Assembly (NCBI GenBank): GCA_900772575.1
Contig: CAAHEN010000187.1
Coordinates: 1-19,828 of the forward strand
Direction: 5' to 3'
From: Bacteroidaceae bacterium
Lineage (GTDB): Bacteria > Bacteroidota > Bacteroidia > Bacteroidales > Bacteroidaceae
DNA length: 19,828 nt
The stretch's first letter is position 1. The number at the start of each line of letters is the position of its first letter. Below the pieces are notes generated by a model. The model was given only the letters and a program-made list of their open reading frames with translations, was not told the DNA's origin and did not search any database. Shown here one piece after another: positions 15,547 through 19,828 of the stretch. The translations under genes and the position numbers were made by a program.

Positions 15547-15554
15547 TATATTTG
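15547..15554 (+). promoter_or_regulatory. Bacteroidota-type -7 box before a structured leader
   Basis: TATATTTG matches TAnnTTTG exactly. It follows an AT-rich stretch (15481-15546) with A and T runs, and lies just upstream of the hairpin-rich segment starting at 15558. A -33 TTTG at the right distance is not seen. A transcript from here would have a leader of about 140 bases before the small ORF at 15699. Confidence 0.5.
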
Positions 15555-15557
15555 CGC

Positions 15558-15668
15558 GTGCAACCCACCTTCGCAAAGGTCTAGGAAGGGCCTTTCGGGG
15601 TGGAATGCACACATAGAAGGCGTTTACTTTACGCTTTGTCTTTGGCTCATCGTAATCTGGTAAATTAC
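15558..15668 (+). ncRNA. Candidate structured leader or small RNA
   Basis: Directly after the promoter box three helices nest: GTGCA (15558-15562) with TGCAC (15606-15610), CCACC (15565-15569) with GGTGG (15599-15603), and AAAGGTC (15575-15581) with GGCCTTT (15589-15595) around a seven-base loop. Two simple hairpins follow: GCGT/ACGC (15620-15634) and GTAAT/ATTAC (15652-15668). I do not recognise it as 6S, tmRNA, SRP, RNase P or a known riboswitch. The helices are short, so chance is possible. No T-tract follows, which favours a 5' leader over a free small RNA. Confidence 0.35.
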
Positions 15669-15698
15669 ATATTCCCGTCAAAGTCATTGCAGTGGTAG

Positions 15699-15923
15699 AT
15701 GTCTACGGTTGGTATATCCACACCGCCAAGGTGGTCTGCCTTAAACCGGCAGTACCGCCGAGGTGGCAATATATACCTCAACGTGGGCTTCTGCACTGTT
15801 CGTTTCTACGGGATAGGCATTACCAGAGCCTCGATGAGTGGGACGGGCAGCAAGTACGAATCCCACGTTTTTTATGTACCAAACTCTATAACAGAAAGGA
15901 TCCAAGGGGATTGGATCGCCTAA
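15699..15923 (+). CDS. Doubtful small ORF, unknown function (74 residues)
   Basis: I do not recognise this product. The frame starts MSTVGISTPPRW, and its latter half (GNIYLNVGFCTVRFYGIG and onward) has an ordinary soluble-protein composition. It ends 12 bases before the start of the next gene, a spacing typical of coupled genes. Against it, another open frame (15692-15970) covers the same bases and looks equally plausible. A direct repeat of 12/13 identity (15722-15734 and 15754-15766) has a 32-base period and so is read in different frames, which is unusual in a coding region. It could instead be part of a structured untranslated leader, or the remnant of a lost gene. No signal peptide or domain motif is visible. 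Confidence 0.25.
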   Translation: MSTVGISTPPRWSALNRQYRRGGNIYLNVGFCTVRFYGIGITRASMSGTGSKYESHVFYVPNSITERIQGDWIA

Positions 15924-15935
15924 AACTATTGCCTA

Positions 15936-16649
15936 ATGGATACGAAACAGAAATTCGATCTATGGGTTGACAAGGTGATGGCATACGCCGCAGAGGCTGG
16001 TCCTAGGATTGGGCGCCATGTGGCAGCGATGCAGAGTAAACCCTTCTTTGATCGGCAGAGTGACATTCTTTTCCTCGGCATCAATCCAGCCGAGGAGGGC
16101 TCGTACAGTTCGGGAAGCGCGGCAGACGCGCGTGGGCGTTTTTATGTAGGAAACTGCTTCCCACCTGAAGTGTGGCACAATCGTTGGGATTGGGTGTTCA
16201 ATCCGGAAAGCCCAGATAATGCCTTCGCCAAGGCCGGTTGGGGGGAGGCTGTGCGACCAGGCAGATACCTATTCTTCAACGTTGTTTTCTTCGGATCACC
16301 TCACGGCGGAACGGATATAGCTGCCTATAATGATATTATCCACCACTGTGTAGGATTCTCCGCTGAGGCCATCACTGACATTTTTCGTCCCCGCTGTGTC
16401 ATCTGCTTTTCGGTTCCCAAGGTGTTTGACCGGTTGAATAGCGTCATGCACTTTGACAACGTGCAGCGTATTGAACGCATCATGCGTGCTGATGGTACGC
16501 CAATGGTGCATCGTGTCATGAGTGGCGAGAAAGACGGCATACGCTTCTACGGCATACCCCACTTTACTGGGTATTGGCGCGTCACTAAGGCTGATTTTGA
16601 CGCCATCGTGGCGGCGATTCATGAGGATTTGCTTCGAACCCTAAGATAA
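15936..16649 (+). CDS. Uracil-DNA glycosylase superfamily-like protein (tentative)
   Basis: The 237-residue cytoplasmic protein has the layout of the uracil-DNA glycosylase fold. A beta strand runs into DILFLGINPAEEG (43-55), which resembles motif 1 (G-x-N-P). A central strand is RCVICFSVPKVFDRL. A late strand leads to YGIPHFTGYW, in the place of motif 2 (H-P-S/T), here with F instead of P. If the assignment is right it would remove damaged or mismatched bases, or act as a relative with changed specificity. The acidic residue after motif 1 that activates water in several UDG families is not clear. The stop is followed by 244 gene-free bases with hairpins. I am fairly sure the gene is real and moderately sure of the superfamily. 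Confidence 0.5.
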   Translation: MDTKQKFDLWVDKVMAYAAEAGPRIGRHVAAMQSKPFFDRQSDILFLGINPAEEGSYSSGSAADARGRFYVGNCFPPEVWHNRWDWVFNPESPDNAFAKAGWGEAVRPGRYLFFNVVFFGSPHGGTDIAAYNDIIHHCVGFSAEAITDIFRPRCVICFSVPKVFDRLNSVMHFDNVQRIERIMRADGTPMVHRVMSGEKDGIRFYGIPHFTGYWRVTKADFDAIVAAIHEDLLRTLR

Positions 16650-16659
16650 TACCGAATTG

Positions 16660-16820
16660 TACTGAGTGCAGCATGTCAATGCAGGGTGACAGTCCGAGCT
16701 GCCGATAAGGGTGTACTCGGGTAGGCTTGTCAACCAAGGCCTTCTCCGTTGAACCTTTATTATGCGTTCAAGAAAGAAAAATTCTATTCATGGCACGGGG
16801 CCTAGGTGCCTAGGAAGAAT
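16660..16820 (+). other. Hairpin-rich gene-free spacer before the zinc-ribbon cluster
   Basis: Two nested structures stand out. TGACA (16687-16691) pairs with TGTCA (16728-16732), and this encloses CCGAG (16694-16698) with CTCGG (16716-16720). Further on, ATTCT (16781-16785) pairs with AGAAT (16816-16820), enclosing GGCAC (16792-16796) with GTGCC (16806-16810). The palindrome CCTAGG occurs twice, two bases apart (16801-16814). No TAnnTTTG box and no T-tract terminator are visible. Its role is unknown; it could be the 5' leader of the zinc-ribbon cluster. Confidence 0.35.
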
Positions 16821-16893
16821 CTGTATATAGTATTCACCTGGTCTAATCATATTACCAACCAATTATTCTAACTCCCTCTACAAACATTCAATT

Positions 16894-17628
16894 ATGGAAG
16901 ATTCAAAGAAATGTCCGTTCTGCGGCAGCGAGATCAAGGCTGACGCGAAGAAATGCCGTTATTGTAAGCATTGGATCAATGACGGTGAGCCTAGCCGTGA
17001 CGCCGGCGCCACAGGTGCATCTGCGCACATCCACCTCCCCAACTCCGACGGCTCGGAGATAGAGCTGGAGGAAGCCATCATTGAACCATTCAAACTGGCT
17101 TTTCGCAACATCGGCTGGCTGTTCCTGGTCGTACTCGTCTACTGCTGCACTTCGTGGATTCCTTACATCAACATTGGCACGACCATAGCCATGATAAACC
17201 TTCCCGCAGAACTTGCGCGGGGCCAGAGAATACGCATTAGCTATATCTTTGACCCGAAGTTTCGCAAGTATATGGGAGAGTACTTCACCCTTTGGGGGAC
17301 GATGTTTCTGGCTTTTATCGTGTCCATACCGTTTGCCAGCATACCTTACATAATCTTGCAGTATGGTTGGGCATTTGCGCCTTATCTACTCATAGACAAG
17401 GAGATCAATCCAAGCGAGGCCCTAACACTGAGTACAAAGATCACTTACGGTTATAAGCTCAAAATGTGGCTTTCAGAATTGGTCATCGGCATATTGCTTT
17501 CCGTGCTGCTGGTTGTCAGTGGCTTCCTCTTTATCATTCCGTTATTGGTAACTATCCCCTTTGCGATGACTGTGATGCTTGCCCACGCGGCGGTCTTCTA
17601 CAAGCGGCTTGTTGTCGATCACGAATGA
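16894..17628 (+). CDS. Zinc-ribbon multi-spanning membrane protein
   Basis: The 244-residue product starts with a short zinc ribbon, with C7, C10, C21 and C24 in CPFC and CRYC knuckles, followed by a hydrophilic linker (30-60). Four to five hydrophobic segments then follow (about 74-104, 133-157, 194-212 and 213-235). The pattern INPSEALTLSTKITYGYKLKM before the last helices resembles DUF975/YciC-type membrane proteins, in which a similar short motif precedes the closing helices; this is a resemblance, not a firm assignment. The ribbon should face the cytoplasm. Function is unknown. It leads a three-gene set with the YARHG protein and the M15 peptidase; the next start is 87 bases downstream, across a hairpin. 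Confidence 0.7.
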   Translation: MEDSKKCPFCGSEIKADAKKCRYCKHWINDGEPSRDAGATGASAHIHLPNSDGSEIELEEAIIEPFKLAFRNIGWLFLVVLVYCCTSWIPYINIGTTIAMINLPAELARGQRIRISYIFDPKFRKYMGEYFTLWGTMFLAFIVSIPFASIPYIILQYGWAFAPYLLIDKEINPSEALTLSTKITYGYKLKMWLSELVIGILLSVLLVVSGFLFIIPLLVTIPFAMTVMLAHAAVFYKRLVVDHE

Positions 17629-17659
17629 TTGGTACTTTCAACCGTGTTTTCATAAAGCG

Positions 17660-17687
17660 GACCTGTCCCACATGAAGTGGGCAGGTC
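17660..17687 (+). terminator. Hairpin between the two zinc-ribbon genes, weak terminator or attenuator
   Basis: GACCTGTCCCAC (17660-17671) pairs with GTGGGCAGGTC (17677-17687) over 11 bases with one bulged T. The downstream bases TGACTTTAC are only mildly T-rich. It may lower rather than stop transcription into the YARHG gene, or act as an mRNA processing or stability element. Confidence 0.45.
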
Positions 17688-17715
17688 TGACTTTACAATT
17701 GATACATTCAATGAT

Positions 17716-18771
17716 ATGATGAAAAAATGTAAGTTTTGCGAGGAGCCGATACCGGCCGATGCCGTCATCTGCCCCTTTTGCGGTGAACCACAGGGTAAGC
17801 CGACAAGAACCTGTCCATATTGTGATGAGACAATAGACGCGGATGTCACGCATTGCTCAGTGTGTGGCGAAACCTTAGAACCGTATGATTCGAAGTCTGA
17901 AGGACGAATGGTTTCGCCCGCAGCTTCGGACTCAGAAAATATGGAGCATACTGATGATGGGAAGATTGTTTCCGCCGCACCTGCAAAGTCTGAACAAGGC
18001 CCCGAACAGCCAGACCTGGCTCGGGAACAGGTGGAAACCACGATGCCGGCCGCTCCACAGGAAAGTGCCAGTCACCTTTCTGGCACGGAGATGGATGCTC
18101 CGATATCCTCAGAAGGCGTATCCTCAGAAGATCCTCAACAAGATCCTGCACCTGAAGAACCTGCGGCCACTATTGTTGAGGCGTCCCATGGTAGTAAAAG
18201 TAGAGGGAAAATGGCCCTCGGCATCGTTGTCGCTTGCTTACTGATGGCTGGGATAGGAGTGGCTGTTGGCTATTTCATAGGTCAAGGTCGTAAGGCTCAG
18301 AAGGACAAGTATGAATTGGCGACAAATAATCGTGATAGTCTCCTTGAAGATAAAGCCGACGAACATCTTTCTATGGATGAAGCGGAATATGAAACGCTTT
18401 CTTCAGCTACGCTCTTGACTGAGGATCCAGAAAGAGTCGATACGTTCCCGACTCAGGATAATATTGAAGAAGCCGATATTCCGATGCCGCATGGAGCCGA
18501 AATGTCAAGTGGCGGTGATAGAGGACGGTATGCTTTTGCTTCTGAAAGGTTGTTGACAGAGGAAGATTTAGCCGGCCTGTCTCCTTATGAACTGAAGATT
18601 ATGCGTAACGAGATATTCGCTCGCCATGGGTATATATTTAAGACTAAGGATATGGCTGAGTATTTTAATGCTCAGTCGTGGTATACACCTTTGTCCTCTG
18701 ATGTCGCCGACGATCTCAGCGAGGTAGAGAAGGCGAATATTATGTTCATCAAGTCCCATGAATTAAAATGA
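17716..18771 (+). CDS. Double-zinc-ribbon, single-pass membrane protein with a C-terminal YARHG domain
   Basis: The 351-residue protein has two N-terminal zinc ribbons (C5, C8, C19, C22 and C33, C36, C47, C50). A long acidic, proline- and serine-rich linker follows (about 55-160), then one transmembrane helix (about 167-189), a second acidic linker, and a YARHG domain (about 271-350) with the signature FARHGYIF at 301-308. YARHG domains are found in bacterial envelope proteins and are proposed to be extracellular. The likely layout is ribbons in the cytoplasm and YARHG in the periplasm, joining inside to outside. The start at 17716 (MMKKCKFC) or 17719 is chosen because the upstream extension falls in a hairpin. 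Third-position bases are more A/T than in genes left of 15 kb. The M15 peptidase follows after 13 bases. Confidence 0.8.
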   Translation: MMKKCKFCEEPIPADAVICPFCGEPQGKPTRTCPYCDETIDADVTHCSVCGETLEPYDSKSEGRMVSPAASDSENMEHTDDGKIVSAAPAKSEQGPEQPDLAREQVETTMPAAPQESASHLSGTEMDAPISSEGVSSEDPQQDPAPEEPAATIVEASHGSKSRGKMALGIVVACLLMAGIGVAVGYFIGQGRKAQKDKYELATNNRDSLLEDKADEHLSMDEAEYETLSSATLLTEDPERVDTFPTQDNIEEADIPMPHGAEMSSGGDRGRYAFASERLLTEEDLAGLSPYELKIMRNEIFARHGYIFKTKDMAEYFNAQSWYTPLSSDVADDLSEVEKANIMFIKSHELK

Positions 18772-18784
18772 AGCCCACCATATA

Positions 18785-19621
18785 ATGAGACAATTCATAT
18801 GCCTTGCTGCACTGTTGGTCTACATGGCTTGTAGTTCATCTGTATCACAAGAGAAGGTGTGGACAGGGGAAAAAGATATTTGTAATGACAGCTTAAATCG
18901 CACAGGGGAAGAGGATAATTCCATCAATGACACGATTCCTGCAGGAGCTTATGCATTGATTAAAGCTTATCCGAGTCTGATTAGGAGCTATAAGGATAAC
19001 AAAATTATTTTCACCGATGGAACGGAAATGCAGTATGACGATGGACGGGAAAAAACTTACTTGGAACGTCTTGACGATTCTGATATAGAAGATATGTTCT
19101 TCAATCCATACAAACTTTCCACGGATAGGCCTGGTTATCTTGAAGATGCGGGGCGCTCGCGTTGTGATAGGCTGTTCAAAAAGATTTATGGCGCGTCAGC
19201 GGTACAGGTGCAGGCTAAGCTTGTTCGGGTAAATTGGTTTGGCCAAACTGTGAGGTTTACCTCAGTAAATGGTGCAGATAAACAGCTTAAAAGGGTTGCC
19301 GTTGAGATTTCAAAGCATCCAGAATTGCTTAAATATATGAAGTGTTCGGGTACTTTCTATTGGCGTAACGTGCGTGGGGCGAAACGCATGAGCGCACATA
19401 GCTATGGTATTGCGATTGACATAGCAGTTTCCTATTCGGATTACTGGTTGTGGAAGAATCCAAGAGCGAAGGAGACCGATACACTTGCATATGCTAATAG
19501 AATCCCACGCAAAATTGTTGAGATATTTCAATGTTATGGCTTTATTTGGGGAGGAGCATGGTATCATTATGACACTATGCATTTCGAATATCGTCCTGAA
19601 TTGCTCATTCATGCTGGCTGA
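18785..19621 (+). CDS. M15 family peptidase lipoprotein (D-Ala-D-Ala carboxypeptidase-like)
   Basis: The 278-residue product begins with a lipoprotein signal (MRQFICLAALLVYMAC), with C16 as the probable lipidated cysteine. It is thus anchored in the inner or outer membrane. The C-terminal half is an M15 zinc peptidase: SAHSYGIAID gives ligands H205 and D212, and WYHYDTMHFEYRPEL gives H266, in the typical HFE context. Such enzymes cut D-amino-acid-containing bonds in peptidoglycan stem peptides, so an envelope role is likely; exact specificity is inferred. The region before it (about 25-150) is family-specific and unrecognised. It starts 13 bases after the YARHG gene, indicating one operon. 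Base composition is clearly more AT-rich than the housekeeping genes. Confidence 0.85.
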   Translation: MRQFICLAALLVYMACSSSVSQEKVWTGEKDICNDSLNRTGEEDNSINDTIPAGAYALIKAYPSLIRSYKDNKIIFTDGTEMQYDDGREKTYLERLDDSDIEDMFFNPYKLSTDRPGYLEDAGRSRCDRLFKKIYGASAVQVQAKLVRVNWFGQTVRFTSVNGADKQLKRVAVEISKHPELLKYMKCSGTFYWRNVRGAKRMSAHSYGIAIDIAVSYSDYWLWKNPRAKETDTLAYANRIPRKIVEIFQCYGFIWGGAWYHYDTMHFEYRPELLIHAG

Positions 19622-19828
19622 AGTTCTAAACATAGGAGAATGCTATACTTCCTTCTTGCCGACCCGCCCCCCCGCCCGGAGCCCGATTTTCACGCACTCC
19701 ATATATATAATAAGGGAGCCGTCCCGCAGGCCTGAAAAAAGTTTTGTGTCCGGAACCCCGCGCAACACTTTGTGCCACAGTGGATTGTACACACTCCGTA
19801 CTTACCTTCTGGAAAAATGTTTCAAAAA
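19622..19828. other. Gene-free right end
   Basis: No ORF is credible here. It holds a run of seven Cs near 19668, an AT-rich patch around 19701-19711, and a very short GGGA-gccg-TCCC hairpin (19714-19725). On the minus strand that hairpin is followed by TTATTATATATAT, so it might end a leftward gene lying beyond the window. No terminator for the M15 gene is evident. Confidence 0.4.

Noticed and set aside
15267..15614. Short ORFs on both strands around the dipeptidyl peptidase III terminator
   Set aside because: They overlap the terminator or each other and show no conserved feature.
16334..16346. TTATCCAC resembling a DnaA box
   Set aside because: It is a single imperfect match inside the UDG-like coding region, far from dnaA and without neighbours.
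16681..16740. Resemblance of the GGGTGACAGTCC segment to group II intron RNA
   Set aside because: No domain V hairpin, no reverse transcriptase gene and no intron boundary motifs are present.

Overview
This window looks like a piece of a Bacteroidota chromosome, most likely Prevotella or a close relative. The evidence is indirect but consistent. Several genes are preceded by the Bacteroidota-type -7 box TAnnTTTG, and Shine-Dalgarno sequences are scarce. The dipeptidyl peptidase III carries the HECLGH form known from Bacteroides. Base composition is moderately GC-rich over most of the window and visibly more AT-rich from about 18.3 kb onward. I did not run database searches.

Left half (1-9530), all genes on the minus strand. 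In transcription order these are rsmA/ksgA (16S rRNA dimethyltransferase), dnaA (replication initiator), a small nitroreductase, an exported thioredoxin-like protein with a CPWC site, gltB (glutamate synthase large subunit) and the N-terminal part of gltD (small subunit, cut by the window edge). gltB and gltD form an ammonia-assimilation operon. The 590-base gap between dnaA and the nitroreductase gene holds a terminator, two TAnnTTTG promoters and a long interrupted palindrome that no gene explains. A 203-base segment with imperfect terminal inverted repeats lies between the nitroreductase and thioredoxin-like genes and looks like a small mobile or repeat element.

Right half (9762-19621), all genes on the plus strand. 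A flippase-like membrane protein (LPG synthase TM/UPF0104 family) is divergent from rsmA. It is followed by pepD (M20 aminoacyl-histidine dipeptidase), a strong terminator, efp with its own promoter, another terminator, and an exported dipeptidyl peptidase III (M49), which also ends in a strong terminator. From 15.3 kb the region is less ordinary. A TATATTTG promoter feeds a leader that can fold into nested hairpins, followed by a doubtful 74-codon ORF and a uracil-DNA-glycosylase-superfamily-like gene. After another structured spacer come three genes that look like one unit: a zinc-ribbon multi-spanning membrane protein, a double-zinc-ribbon single-pass protein with a YARHG domain, and an M15 peptidase lipoprotein.

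The left half and the first part of the right half are housekeeping genes. The best candidates for something undescribed are the zinc-ribbon/YARHG/M15 envelope cluster (16.9-19.6 kb) and the structured non-coding segments at 15.55-15.69, 16.66-16.82 and 6.89-6.96 kb. I saw no CRISPR array, tRNA, rRNA, complete insertion sequence, phage gene or convincing DnaA-box cluster.
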